Assembly (NCBI GenBank): GCA_000223315.2 | Contig: AFUS01000003.1 | Location: 1-64,000, forward strand | DNA from: Parvimonas sp. oral taxon 393 str. F0440 | GTDB lineage: Bacteria; Bacillota; Clostridia; Tissierellales; Peptoniphilaceae | Direction of reading: 5' to 3' | DNA length: 64,000 nucleotides | Shown: positions 30,411 to 40,117 of the stretch, piece by piece | Layout of the letters: each line of letters begins with the position of its first letter | Position numbering within the stretch: the first letter of the stretch is position 1 | The notes under the pieces: generated by a model | The model's database searches: none | What the model was told of the DNA's origin: nothing | Seen by the model: the letters and a program-made list of their open reading frames with translations, nothing else | Position numbers and translations under genes: made by a program

Positions 30411-31104
30411 TTTTATTTCTACCTTTTTTTGATTCGTTTTTTTGAACTGTTCCTAAATTTTTTGGAACTATTCCAAGCAAATTTATTCCTAAATCATATT
30501 TTATATCACTCGGAGTAACTATCTTATTATTTAAAATTTCTCTTAAAAACAAATATATAACCCCTAATGATAAACTACCTAGGAAAGCTATTACGACTGT
30601 CTTCGTTATATTTGGTGAGTAAGGTGTTGTACTTTCCTCCGCTTTTTCCAATATCGTAACATCGGAAACTTTGACAAGTTCTTTTACTCTTTCTATAAAT
30701 TTATCTCTAACTGCAACAACTATGTCAAATGCTTTCCCCGAATCTGTACTTGAATATGTCATAGTTATAGATTTATTTTGGTCATCAAAATTAACCTTTA
30801 AATTTTTCAGTAATTCCTCTGTTGAGATATTCAGTTTTTGACTTTCTATAACAGATTTTATGGAATCCTTGTTCTTTACTTCACTGGTTATCTGATTATT
30901 AAATTGATATTTCTCATTATAATTAGATAAATATATTGTTGTCGAAGATTTATATTTATAAGGCACAAATTCCATGGTATACAATCCAACCAATAATGAA
31001 ATCATCAGTGAAAAAATTATAATTTTTAATTTGTTTTTCCATATAATCTTAATTAATCTAACTAAATCTACAGAGAAATAGTCTCCATTATTGTATTGTT
31101 CCAT
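30397..31104 (-). CDS. cpsC: CpsC/Wzz-type chain-length and kinase-adaptor protein
   Basis: A 235-residue membrane protein with two helices (about residues 22-45, KIIIFSLMISLLVGLY, and about 170-190, TKTVVIAFLGSLSLGVIYLF) flanking an extracellular domain. A proline-containing stretch (TPYSPNITKT) precedes the second helix, as in Wzz/CpsC proteins. It sets polymer length and activates the partner tyrosine kinase through its cytoplasmic tail. It lies directly upstream of, and overlaps, the cpsD-like gene. Confidence 0.9.
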   Translation of the reverse strand: MEQYNNGDYFSVDLVRLIKIIWKNKLKIIIFSLMISLLVGLYTMEFVPYKYKSSTTIYLSNYNEKYQFNNQITSEVKNKDSIKSVIESQKLNISTEELLKNLKVNFDDQNKSITMTYSSTDSGKAFDIVVAVRDKFIERVKELVKVSDVTILEKAEESTTPYSPNITKTVVIAFLGSLSLGVIYLFLREILNNKIVTPSDIKYDLGINLLGIVPKNLGTVQKNESKKGRNKNAKY

Positions 31105-31120
31105 AGTACTCCTTTTTAAA

Positions 31121-32590
31121 TTATTTTCCCTCTAATATACTTTGTATTTTACTTTTACAACTTTCTAAACTTTGTTTATTAATTTCCATCATATATAGTT
31201 TATATCCAGGCATAGCATAAGATGGCAATCCCATCTTACCTACTCCGTTAAGAGCTTGAGATTCTATCTTGAAATCTTCTCCGGAATCAAGTTGTTGATT
31301 TACCAATTCCATAATTTCACTAACCGGCATATCAGTTTGTACTGAAGAAGACAATTCATCTAAGATTGAACTGAAATTACTTAAAGCCGCTTTTGAAGTC
31401 ATTTTCTTTATTATCGCAGCTATAACTTTTTCATGGTTTTTACCTCTATCTCTATCTCCATCAGCAAGTCCATATCTTTCACGAACAAATCCTAAAGCTT
31501 TTTTAGAATCTAAATGTACAGTTCCAACAGGGAAATGATATTTTCCATGATAAGAAACAAAATCCTGATCATTGTAAACATCAATTCCGCCAACTAAATC
31601 TATCAACTTCATAAAAGTGGTAAAATTAACTCTTGCATAATGTTCAATTTTTATTCCATATAAATTTTCTAAAGTTTTAAGAGATGTTTTTATTCCGTAA
31701 ATTCCTGAATGAGTCAATTTATCATATTGATTATTTCCTCCATTTGGAATTTTTACATAAGAATCTCTAGGTGTTGTAGTTAAAACAATCTTATGAGTCT
31801 TTTTATTAACTGTAATAAGAACATTTACATCGCTTCTTGATACTGTAGTTATCGGGCCGTAAGTGTCTATACCGCTTACATAGATATTAAAACTGTCTTT
31901 ATTTGTCAAGTCTTTATCTTTTTCCGTTTTGTCTTCTTTTACTTCTTCAACTATTTTGTATTCATAAATCTTTTTAATCTTTTCAAGATAATCAGGATGA
32001 GCATTTGCAATTAAATCTCCATAAGCGGCATTTAAAACCATAACTTGAGATTTCCCTGAAATTAAATCTTCATATGCCTGTAAATATGATTTAGTACCTT
32101 GAATACTTAATTTTACATTAGCTTTATTCTGAACTTCTTTAACTAATTTATCAATATTTTCTTTATCCATTTCAGTCGGAGCAAGAACTTTACTCTTAAT
32201 ATCATTGATACTGTTCATGTCACTATCTGCACGAACTACGACAACCATAGTCTTTTCTGTTATTTTTGCATTTTCATTTAATTTGTTAAATAAATTAAGA
32301 CCTTTATTCATATAATTAAATGCAAAAATTGTTATAATTATAAAAAATACTGAACAGATAGTTGTAAATATTTTTCCTTTACGAATTATATTTAAAACCA
32401 ACACCAATATTAAAACTCCTGCCATAAAAGCTAAAATTATGTAATTAATTTTTTTGAAATTTAACAGATTATATTTAAACATTATAAATAAGTCTGCTAT
32501 CGTAAAAAACGACAAAACCGCAAAAAGAACCCAATTTATAATCAAAAAAACTTTTCTTCCTACATTTTTGCCTTCTATTTGTTTATTCAT
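31121..32590 (-). CDS. LytR-CpsA-Psr (LCP) family capsule attachment protein
   Basis: About 489 residues from the ATG at 32590, with GGAGG seven bases upstream (in-frame ATGs further up lack a site). Three membrane helices sit near the N-terminus, then an accessory extracellular region, then the LCP domain: PRDSYVKIPNGG, then FTTFMKLIDLVGGIDVY, then VRERYGLADGDRDRGKNHE with the Arg/Asp cluster that binds polyprenyl pyrophosphate. LCP enzymes transfer the capsule to peptidoglycan. It is the first gene of the capsule locus, as in streptococcal cps (CpsA). Confidence 0.92.
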   Translation of the reverse strand: MNKQIEGKNVGRKVFLIINWVLFAVLSFFTIADLFIMFKYNLLNFKKINYIILAFMAGVLILVLVLNIIRKGKIFTTICSVFFIIITIFAFNYMNKGLNLFNKLNENAKITEKTMVVVVRADSDMNSINDIKSKVLAPTEMDKENIDKLVKEVQNKANVKLSIQGTKSYLQAYEDLISGKSQVMVLNAAYGDLIANAHPDYLEKIKKIYEYKIVEEVKEDKTEKDKDLTNKDSFNIYVSGIDTYGPITTVSRSDVNVLITVNKKTHKIVLTTTPRDSYVKIPNGGNNQYDKLTHSGIYGIKTSLKTLENLYGIKIEHYARVNFTTFMKLIDLVGGIDVYNDQDFVSYHGKYHFPVGTVHLDSKKALGFVRERYGLADGDRDRGKNHEKVIAAIIKKMTSKAALSNFSSILDELSSSVQTDMPVSEIMELVNQQLDSGEDFKIESQALNGVGKMGLPSYAMPGYKLYMMEINKQSLESCKSKIQSILEGK

Positions 32591-32753
32591 TATCATTCCT
32601 CCTAAATATATTAAATAAATATTCATATTATTGTAGCATAAAATCAAGATTTTTTCAATGTTTTTACTATTTTAAAAGAAAATCACTGTAAAATAATAAT
32701 AATAATAAAAACATAATTTCTATTTTCTAAAATTTTGTAATTTTTTGCAAGAA

Positions 32754-32778
32754 AAAAGCCACCCTAAGCGATGGCTTA
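32754..32778 (-). terminator. Terminator of pflA
   Basis: The stem AAGCCA/TGGCTT, overlapping the pflA stop, is followed by a T run on the minus strand. It separates pfl genes from the capsule locus. Confidence 0.7.
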
Positions 32779-33504
32779 AATTAGATTTAATTTACTTCTT
32801 ACATAACTTTCAAGCATTGAAGCTTTCTCTTTATTCATAGGTGGAACACCTTTCAGTTTGTAATCTCTTCCAAGTTCTTTATACTTTTCAACTCCCATTA
32901 TATGATAAGGTAGTATTTCAACTCTCTCTATTTTATCTCGATAAGGCTTAATTATTTCAATAAATTTATCCATTGATTCCTTATTATCTGTAAAACCGGG
33001 AACCATAACATGTCTGAACCAAATTTTACCTTTATAATATTTTTCAATATATTCCAAAAATTTATAAAAGCCGTCCATCTTTTGCTTTACCATTTCTATA
33101 TAGCCTTGGTTTGAAAAACTTTTTACATCCAAAAGAATTGTATCTGTATTTTCTAAAATTTCTTTAAAATACTTTTCATTTCCATAACCGCTTGTGTCAA
33201 TACAAGTATTATATCCATTTTCTTTTAAAAGCTTTAGAGTTTCAGCAAGAAATTCACCTTGTAAAAGAGGCTCTCCACCTGAAAAAGTTACTCCGCCATT
33301 ATCTCTATAATATGTCTTGTATCTTTTGGCTTTAGACAGCACAAAATCAGGTGTTATCTCCGTACCACCTTGCAATGCCTGAGTATCCGGGTTGTGACAG
33401 TAAAGGCATCTAAGGGGGCAGCCTTGTAAAAAGAAAATTGTCCTTATGCCCGGTCCATCAACAAGCCCCATTGTTTCAATCGAATGTAACCTGCCTATTA
33501 CCAT
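32776..33504 (-). CDS. pflA: Pyruvate formate-lyase-activating enzyme
   Basis: A 242-residue radical SAM enzyme. The 4Fe-4S motif is GCPLRCLYCHNPDTQ (CxxxCxxC), followed by TFSGGEPLLQ for S-adenosylmethionine binding. It makes the glycyl radical on PflB under anaerobic conditions. It lies just after pflB, with a hairpin between, so it is probably made at a lower level by read-through. Confidence 0.96.
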   Translation of the reverse strand: MVIGRLHSIETMGLVDGPGIRTIFFLQGCPLRCLYCHNPDTQALQGGTEITPDFVLSKAKRYKTYYRDNGGVTFSGGEPLLQGEFLAETLKLLKENGYNTCIDTSGYGNEKYFKEILENTDTILLDVKSFSNQGYIEMVKQKMDGFYKFLEYIEKYYKGKIWFRHVMVPGFTDNKESMDKFIEIIKPYRDKIERVEILPYHIMGVEKYKELGRDYKLKGVPPMNKEKASMLESYVRSKLNLI

Positions 33505-33535
33505 AAAATCTCCTTAACAAAAAATATGTAGAAAA

Positions 33536-33561
33536 AACAAAGCAGGACAACCTGCTTTGTT
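33536..33561 (-). terminator. Strong hairpin between pflB and pflA
   Basis: An 11-bp perfect stem (AACAAAGCAGG with CCTGCTTTGTT), 4-base loop and a six-T tail on the minus strand. It probably attenuates transcription so that the activase is less abundant than the lyase. Confidence 0.75.
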
Positions 33562-33577
33562 TTGTATTATCATCTTC

Positions 33578-35824
33578 TTAACGACTTTCGTGGAAAGTTC
33601 TGTGAATTACTTCCATTTGTTGTTCTTTTGTAAGTCTATTAAATCTAACAGCATATCCTGAAACACGAATTGTTAAGTTTGGATATTTTTCAGGATGTTC
33701 ATAAGCATCCATTAAAGTTGCTCTATCAAGTACATTAACATTCAAATGGAATGCCAATTGTTCAAAATAACCGTCCATTAAGTTTGTTAAATTAACTTTT
33801 CTTTCATCTTCACTCTTTCCTAATGCTGTAGGAACTATTGAGAATGTATTTGAAATACCGTCTTGACAACATCCTGCAAAAGGAATTTTTGCAACAGAGT
33901 TAAGTGATGCAATTGCACCTGTCTTATCTCTTCCATGCATTGGGTTAGCACCCGGTGCAAATGGTTCGCCTTTCTTTCTTCCGTCAGGAGTTGTTCCTGT
34001 CTTCTTACCATAAACTACATTTGAAGTTATAGTTAAGATTGAAAGAGTATGTTCAGAATTTCTGTAAGTAGGAGTTTTTCTAAGTTCTTCCATAAATCCT
34101 TCGATAACTTCTACTGCTATTGAGTCAACTCTGTCATCATCATTTCCGTAAGTTGGGAAATCTCCTTCAATTTCAAAGTCAATAGCTAATCCGTTTTCAT
34201 CTCTTATAGGTTTAACTTTTGCATATTTAATAGCACTTAATGAGTCTGCTACAATTGAAATACCTGCTACACCGAATGCCATATATCTATGAACAAAAGT
34301 ATCGTGTAGAGCCATTTGTCCGGCTTCATAAGCATATTTATCGTGCATATAGTGAATTGTATTCATTGTATTTACATAAAGTTTTGCAACTTTTTCTAAA
34401 ACTAATTTGTAGTTAGCATAAACTTTGTCAAAATCTAAAACTTCATCTTTAATTGGTTCAATACCATCTAATACTTTGATTAAAGAACCGTCTTTTGCTC
34501 TCTTCATTTCATCAACGCCACCGTTAATAGCATAAAGAAGTGATTTTGCAAGATTTGCTCTAGCTCCGAAGAATTGCATTTGTTTACCAATTACCATTGA
34601 AGATACACAACAAGCAATTGCATAGTCATCTCCGTGAACCGGTCTCATTGCATCATCATTTTCATATTGTAATGAACCTGTTTGAATACTCATTTTTGAG
34701 CAATAATTTTTCCAAGCTTCCGGTAAATCTAAACTCCAAAGAACAGTCATATTTGGTTCCGGTGAAGAATCTAAATTAGTTAAAGTGTGTAAAATTCTAA
34801 AAGCAGTTTTAGTAACTAATGTTCTTCCATCAACTCCCATACCACCTAATGATTCAGTAACCCAAGTAGGATCTCCTGCGAATAAATCATCATATTCAGG
34901 AGTTCTTAAATGTCTCATCATTCTAAGTTTCATAACGAATTGGTCGATTAATTCTTGAGCTTCACTTTCTGTTAAAGTTCCTTCATCAATATCTCTCTTG
35001 ATGTAAATATCTAAGAAACCACCATTTCTACCAAGACTCATTGCAGCTCCGTTATTTTCTTTAACCGCTGCTAAATAAGCAAAGTATAACCATTGAATAG
35101 CTTCTTTTGCATTTGTAGCAGGAACAGAAATATCATATCCATATTCCAAAGCCATTTTCTTCATTTCGTCTAAAGCTCTGTATTGTTCAGAAAGTTCTTC
35201 TCTAAGTCTGATTATATCTTCTGAAGCTAATTCACTTTCTAATTTTCTATATTCATTTAATTTATCTTCTCTTAATCTGTCAATTCCGTAAAGAGCAACT
35301 CTTCTGTAATCTCCGATGATTCTTCCACGTCCATAAGCATCAGGAAGACCTGTTAAAAGACCTACAGTTCTTGCTTTTCTCATTTGAGAAGTATAAGCAT
35401 CGAATACTCCTTGATTATGAGTTTTTCTGAATTGATTAAAATATTTTTCAATAGTTGGATCCATCTTTAATCCATAAGCGTCTAAAGAATTTGTAACCAT
35501 TCTGTATCCGCCATAAGGATTTACGATTCTCTTCATTGGTTCATCAGTTTGGAAACCTACAATCAATTCATTTTCTTTGTCTAAATAACCAGCAGGAAAA
35601 TTGTTAATTCCTGAAACTCTTGTAGTATCAACTTTTACAGTTTTTGTTCTAACTTCTTCTAAGATTAAGTCTTCAGCTTTTTTCCATAAATTTTTTGTTC
35701 TTTCAGTTGGTTCAGCTAAAAAACTTTCATCTCCTTCATAAGGTGTATAGTTTAATTGAATGAAATCTCTTGTGTCAATATTTTCACTCCAATTTCCTTT
35801 TTTAAAACCTCTCCATGCGTCCAT
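33578..35824 (-). CDS. pflB: Formate C-acetyltransferase (pyruvate formate-lyase)
   Basis: A 748-residue glycyl radical enzyme that splits pyruvate and CoA into acetyl-CoA and formate. The adjacent active-site cysteines are in IACCVSSM (about residue 408) and the radical glycine is in [11 protein letters not shown] near the C-terminus. The length matches the family. It is followed by its activase. Upstream lies a CRP/FNR-type palindrome, consistent with control by oxygen or carbon state. Its presence indicates fermentative, anaerobic metabolism. Confidence 0.97.
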   Translation of the reverse strand: MDAWRGFKKGNWSENIDTRDFIQLNYTPYEGDESFLAEPTERTKNLWKKAEDLILEEVRTKTVKVDTTRVSGINNFPAGYLDKENELIVGFQTDEPMKRIVNPYGGYRMVTNSLDAYGLKMDPTIEKYFNQFRKTHNQGVFDAYTSQMRKARTVGLLTGLPDAYGRGRIIGDYRRVALYGIDRLREDKLNEYRKLESELASEDIIRLREELSEQYRALDEMKKMALEYGYDISVPATNAKEAIQWLYFAYLAAVKENNGAAMSLGRNGGFLDIYIKRDIDEGTLTESEAQELIDQFVMKLRMMRHLRTPEYDDLFAGDPTWVTESLGGMGVDGRTLVTKTAFRILHTLTNLDSSPEPNMTVLWSLDLPEAWKNYCSKMSIQTGSLQYENDDAMRPVHGDDYAIACCVSSMVIGKQMQFFGARANLAKSLLYAINGGVDEMKRAKDGSLIKVLDGIEPIKDEVLDFDKVYANYKLVLEKVAKLYVNTMNTIHYMHDKYAYEAGQMALHDTFVHRYMAFGVAGISIVADSLSAIKYAKVKPIRDENGLAIDFEIEGDFPTYGNDDDRVDSIAVEVIEGFMEELRKTPTYRNSEHTLSILTITSNVVYGKKTGTTPDGRKKGEPFAPGANPMHGRDKTGAIASLNSVAKIPFAGCCQDGISNTFSIVPTALGKSEDERKVNLTNLMDGYFEQLAFHLNVNVLDRATLMDAYEHPEKYPNLTIRVSGYAVRFNRLTKEQQMEVIHRTFHESR

Positions 35825-35865
35825 AAAATCATCTCCTATTTATATTCATTATCTAAATTTATTTT

Positions 35866-35917
35866 CGTACATATAGTATATACCCAACAAATACTTTCGT
35901 CTGTGATTGTAATCACA
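35866..35917 (-). promoter_or_regulatory. pflB promoter with CRP/FNR-type operator
   Basis: The palindrome TGTGATTGTAATCACA (35902-35917) fits the CRP/FNR consensus TGTGA-N6-TCACA. A minus-strand -10 (TATACT) lies near 35875-35880, so the operator centre is about 40-43 bases upstream of the predicted start, the usual class II activator position. Confidence 0.6.
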
Positions 35918-36189
35918 AAAATATATATTTTTTTGATTATTTTTATATTTTTTCAAACATTTTCATAAAATTTTTAAAAAATTTATTAATATCGCGAAAA
36001 TATATTTAAAATACTAAATAGTTTGTAACTAATAAATTTTCTAATCGTTTTCACAGAAGTGTAAAACATATTAATATTTTTAACAAAATTACTATATTAC
36101 AATAAAGTTTTTGGACTAAAAATTTTTTATAATACTATGATTTAATATGTGTTTTTTCATAATTTTAAAAAATATATACTTGCTATTTA
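35918..36189. other. AT-rich intergenic region, no gene seen
   Basis: About 270 bases of A/T-rich sequence between the pflB operator and the terminator of the M18 peptidase gene. I see no open frame with coding character, no repeat and no RNA signature. Confidence 0.6.
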
Positions 36190-36229
36190 ATAAAAAAACA
36201 CCTACTCGATGTAAATATCTTGTAGGTGT
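36190..36229 (-). terminator. Terminator of the M18 aminopeptidase gene
   Basis: The 8-bp stem ACACCTAC/GTAGGTGT with a 16-base loop is followed by seven Ts on the minus strand. Confidence 0.7.
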
Positions 36230-36248
36230 AAATTTTAAAAAATATTTC

Positions 36249-37622
36249 TTATAACATAAATGCCTTATATGCTTTGTAACTCATATAAACATCTATTTTG
36301 CTTGTAACTTCGTATGGTGAGTGCATACTCAATGTAGCAGGACCTGCATCTAAAACTTCCGCACCGTATTTTGCAAGAAGTAATGCTATTGTTCCGCCAC
36401 CGCCTTGATCTACTTTGCCAAGTTCCGCTGTTTGCCATACAACATTATTTTCTTTGAATACTTTTCTAACTTCTGCTAAAAATTCAGCATTTGCATCACT
36501 TGAACCGAATTTTCCACCGCTTCCTGTGTATTTGCAAATTGTAATTCCTGAACCGATTACGGCAGAGTTCATAGCTTCACAAGTATCTGCAAAATCAGGG
36601 TCTAATCCCGCTGCAACGTCAGCTGATAACACTTTAGAATTCTTTAATGAACGATTAACTTTTAATTGGCAAAAATCTCCTTCAAGATTTACAAGTTCAG
36701 TCATTGTATTTTCCCAGAAATATGATGCCATACCTGTATTACCCATTGAGCCTATTTCTTCTTTATCCATAAATAATCCGCAAGCTGTTCTCTTTGGATT
36801 TTCAATTTCAAAAATAGCACGCATTGTTGTAAAAGCACAAACTCTATCATCTTGTCCATATCCAATAACCATTGATCTGTCAAGACCTAAATCTCTAGCT
36901 TCCCCTGCAGGTACAATTTCCAATTCTGCAATTCTGAAATCTTCTTCTTCAAAATTATATTTTTCTTTTATTAATTTTAGAACATTTTCTTTAACAGCAT
37001 CTTTTTCAGTATCTTTTAGTGGAATATTTCCAACTAAAATATTCATTTGTTCTCCAACCAATGCTTCACGAGCAGTTTTAGCTAATTGATTTTTAGATAA
37101 GTGAATTAATAAATCTGTTACACAAAATACTGGATCATCCTTATCTTCTCCAATGTGAACTTCTATTTTTTCTCCGGCTGAATTGTAAACAACTCCGTGA
37201 ATTGCTAAAGGAATAGTTGCATATTGATATAATTTAACTCCACCATAATAATGAGTTTTCATTTTTGTTAAATTATTTGCTTCATACAAAGGATTTTGTT
37301 TAACATCCAAACGTGGACTGTCAATATGTGCCCCAACGATATTTAGTCCATTTTCCAAAGGTTCAGTTCCCATTACAAAAAGAGCAACTGACTTGTTTTT
37401 ATGATTTAGATAAAACTTATCTCCAGCTTTAAATTTTTCTCCTGATTTATAAAGTTCTTCCAAATCTCTAAAGCCCTTTTCCTTTGCTTGACGAATAATT
37501 TCTGCACAAGCAAGTCTTTCAGTTTTTGATACTGATAAAAACTTTTTATAATCATTACAAAAATCAAAAACTAAATCTTTTTCTGCATCTTCAATTTGCA
37601 ACCATGCACTCTTATTTTCCAT
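36249..37622 (-). CDS. M18 family aminopeptidase
   Basis: About 457 residues from the ATG at 37622 (MENKSAWLQIEDAEKD), preferred because AGGAGG lies just upstream; the frame opens 33 bases earlier without a site. Zinc-ligand motifs include GAHIDSPRLDVKQ near the start, MDKEEIGSMGNTGM in the middle and DAGPATLSMHSPYEV near the end, as in aspartyl aminopeptidase relatives. It is cytosolic and trims N-terminal residues from peptides, fitting a peptide-fermenting lifestyle. It is a single-gene unit with its own terminator. Confidence 0.92.
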   Translation of the reverse strand: MENKSAWLQIEDAEKDLVFDFCNDYKKFLSVSKTERLACAEIIRQAKEKGFRDLEELYKSGEKFKAGDKFYLNHKNKSVALFVMGTEPLENGLNIVGAHIDSPRLDVKQNPLYEANNLTKMKTHYYGGVKLYQYATIPLAIHGVVYNSAGEKIEVHIGEDKDDPVFCVTDLLIHLSKNQLAKTAREALVGEQMNILVGNIPLKDTEKDAVKENVLKLIKEKYNFEEEDFRIAELEIVPAGEARDLGLDRSMVIGYGQDDRVCAFTTMRAIFEIENPKRTACGLFMDKEEIGSMGNTGMASYFWENTMTELVNLEGDFCQLKVNRSLKNSKVLSADVAAGLDPDFADTCEAMNSAVIGSGITICKYTGSGGKFGSSDANAEFLAEVRKVFKENNVVWQTAELGKVDQGGGGTIALLLAKYGAEVLDAGPATLSMHSPYEVTSKIDVYMSYKAYKAFML

Positions 37623-37700
37623 AACATGCCTCCTATTATAATACATTTTTTTCACAAGACCATTATAACATAATTAAGTTTACAATTAAAGCTCTAAAAC

Positions 37701-38963
37701 TTATCTTATACTAACTTTACCCGCTTCACATTTTATCTTCATATTCACTTCTGAATTTTTATTTTTTCTTCCATGTTTCCCAAAGCCTGAAAAAGATTCT
37801 CCGAAAATTCTCACACTTCCCATTCCAACACTGTATTCGTATTCTATTTCTCCATATAATTTTTCAACTTCTAAAGTTGCATTACCTGCATTAACATCAA
37901 GTTTAAACATCTCTTGGTATTCTACTTCACCTTTAATATTTCCGGCATTGACTTCTACATTAAAATTCTTAACTTCAAAATCAAATAAATTTACATTTCC
38001 TGCATTTACTTGTAAATTGAAATTTTCAAGTTCCAATTCGTTGATTCTGAGATTTGTAGCATTGATTTCCCCTGAAATTGAAATATTCTCCGGAATATAA
38101 ATTGTAAGGGAAGAATCCTTAATGAAATCATCATCTACCATAATTCCGTTTCTATCAAGTTTCCCAACCAAGCCTTTATTGTAAATCTTTAATCTATTTA
38201 GATTCTTATCGCAATATAATTTTGTTCTCTTTACATTTCTTGCCTTTACTCTGACAAGCTTATCATCGCTTCTCTCAAATTTTACATTTAATGCATTTAA
38301 GTCAACATCTATATAATCAATACCCTCAAAAAAGGTATCCATATTTTCATTTGAATAGTCCATTTCATCCTCATCATAAATTTCATAATCTTCATCTTCA
38401 CTAGGTTGATATTTAACTCTAACATATTTTTTTGTATATTTACCCGGATTTTTTGAAATATCATTAACCAACATTCTATATAACCATTTTATTAACCATC
38501 CGAAAACATATAATAAAATGATAAATAATACTAATCTTCCGCCCCAAGTAATAATTAAGTCCGGTCTAAAAATAATTGAAAAAGGCAAAGTAAGTAAAGA
38601 AATTATTAATCCCACAACGGAAAATACAATCCAAATTACGAAACAAAGAATTGCTATAATAAAAATTGGAACCAACAATGGAAAAGAAAAAATTCCAAGT
38701 CCGACAAGAGATAGTTTTTTCCAAAAACTTCTTTTCTTTTTACCGCTTCTTTCGCTATCCTCTTCTTCCATTTCAATATCTTCAGCCAAAATTTCCATTG
38801 CAACTTTTCTCGGATTCCCAAAACTTTCAGGAACTTCATCATCAAAGTCAATTCCCTGCTCATCAAACATCTCATTGTAAAAACTTTCTATATTTCGTCT
38901 TTCTTCTTTAGAAATATTTTTTAAATAAGACATCAGCTTTCTCATAAAAGTCCTTCTATTCAT
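37701..38963 (-). CDS. HAAS-domain membrane protein with DUF4097-like beta repeats
   Basis: About 420 residues. The start at 38963 has GGAGG five bases upstream. Residues about 1-60 (RRTFMRKLMSYLKNISKEE) form the HAAS/DUF1700 helical domain common in partners of PadR regulators. Two hydrophobic segments follow (about residues 90-150), then an acidic linker and a beta-repeat region (NLFDFEVKNFNVEVNAGNIKGEVEY) like DUF4097 adhesin-type repeats. It overlaps the PadR gene by eight bases. It is probably an envelope-stress or anti-regulatory partner, but the function is unknown. Confidence 0.8.
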   Translation of the reverse strand: MNRRTFMRKLMSYLKNISKEERRNIESFYNEMFDEQGIDFDDEVPESFGNPRKVAMEILAEDIEMEEEDSERSGKKKRSFWKKLSLVGLGIFSFPLLVPIFIIAILCFVIWIVFSVVGLIISLLTLPFSIIFRPDLIITWGGRLVLFIILLYVFGWLIKWLYRMLVNDISKNPGKYTKKYVRVKYQPSEDEDYEIYDEDEMDYSNENMDTFFEGIDYIDVDLNALNVKFERSDDKLVRVKARNVKRTKLYCDKNLNRLKIYNKGLVGKLDRNGIMVDDDFIKDSSLTIYIPENISISGEINATNLRINELELENFNLQVNAGNVNLFDFEVKNFNVEVNAGNIKGEVEYQEMFKLDVNAGNATLEVEKLYGEIEYEYSVGMGSVRIFGESFSGFGKHGRKNKNSEVNMKIKCEAGKVSIR

Positions 38964-39267
38964 CATTACCTCCAACTATCTGATTTACTTGCTTAACATA
39001 TATATTCCATTTTTCTTTATTAAAATTTAAAACATCTCGACCTGCCCCGGTTATACGATAATATCTTCTATTTCTACCGTCAAAAGCGACATCATAACTA
39101 TCCAAGAGACCATTTTTTAGAAGTCTTCTCAAAACCGGATAGAGAGTTGACTCTGAAATCTCAATGGTAGCCATAAGTTTTTGAGTAATCTCATAACCAT
39201 AAGTATCACTTCGATTAACTATCGCCAGAACACAAAAGTCTAAAATTTCTCCCTGAATTGAAAACAT
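38956..39267 (-). CDS. PadR family transcriptional regulator
   Basis: A 103-residue winged-helix protein. The core reads ILDFCVLAIVNRSDTYGYEITQ and STLYPVLRRLLKNGLLDSY, then DGRNRRYYRITGAG, the PadR signature. The ATG at 39267 has AAGGAG upstream. It is coupled to the HAAS membrane protein, a pairing seen widely in Firmicutes. It likely controls its own operon. Confidence 0.93.
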   Translation of the reverse strand: MFSIQGEILDFCVLAIVNRSDTYGYEITQKLMATIEISESTLYPVLRRLLKNGLLDSYDVAFDGRNRRYYRITGAGRDVLNFNKEKWNIYVKQVNQIVGGNDE

Positions 39268-39394
39268 AAGCACTCCTTTCTCAAAACATTATTAACTTAC
39301 TTATATTATATAACGTATAGTATATAAAGTCAATATATTTTTTGGGATTTTTTTGTTTTGCTGTTTCTAAAAATTTTTTAAAATCTTTCGACTT

Positions 39395-40056
39395 TTATTT
39401 TCTTTTAACGTCTAGCCACTAAATTAGTTATTCCACTTATATGTCATTTCGACCGAAACAAGGCGTAGCTGAGTGTAGTGGAGAAATCTCATAGTTTTGC
39501 TTACGAGTAAGTAAAACTAAAATGTATCGTAGATACATAGATTACAGAAATCAAAAAATCTTACAGTAATCGATTTGATTTTCAAATTTAATAAAAAACT
39601 AATTTCTAATTCTTTTTAGATTTCTTTCAGAAATATTATTGTTTGTAAACAAACAATAATTGAGATCTTTCGACTTCGTTTCACTTCGCTCAAGATGACG
39701 TATTAGGGGCTTTTCTTTGCAAAGTAATATGACGTGAATTATTTTATTTCTATATAATTTCAACTAATTTTTATTTTTCAATATTATTTTTATATATTTT
39801 TGAAACTTATTTACTACTAACGTCTATTTCTTAAACAACTTTGTTTTCCTTACACGTTATTTTGAGCAAAACAAAGTAAAATAAATAGTTAAATATTATT
39901 GAAATTTTTTAAATATTTTTTAAAGTTTATTTCCCATTAACGTCTAGCACTAAAACAGCGACTTTTCCCTTATACGTCATTTCGACCGTAGCGATAGCGA
40001 AGTGGAGAAATCTCACACTTTTGTTGCAAACAAAAGTGAATGTGTCGTAGATACAT
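39395..40056. repeat. Block of mosaic palindromic intergenic repeats
   Basis: Modules shared with the 6.4-7.85 and 12.7-13.3 kb blocks appear here: TTTTAACGTCTAGCC lead-ins (near 39408 and 39938), TCATTTCGACCGAAAC followed by GTGGAGAAATCTCATA, the opposite-orientation TTCGCTCAAGATGACGTA, and palindromes such as ATGTATC-GTA-GATACAT and ATTATTGTTTGT with its partner (near 39640-39662). No gene is seen. Confidence 0.78.
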
Positions 40057-40059
40057 AGA

Positions 40060-40090
40060 TAAAAAAAGAAGCATCTTAAAACGCTTCTTA
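40060..40090 (-). terminator. Terminator of the methyltransferase gene
   Basis: The 7-bp stem AAGAAGC/GCTTCTT with a run of seven Ts on the minus strand. Confidence 0.7.
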
Positions 40091-40117
40091 GTTTTTACAA
40101 TTTTTTTGCAATTACCA

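Noticed and set aside
36415-37089. Plus-strand frame of 224 codons
   Set aside because: Antisense to the M18 peptidase gene; Ser/Ile-rich without motifs or ribosome site.
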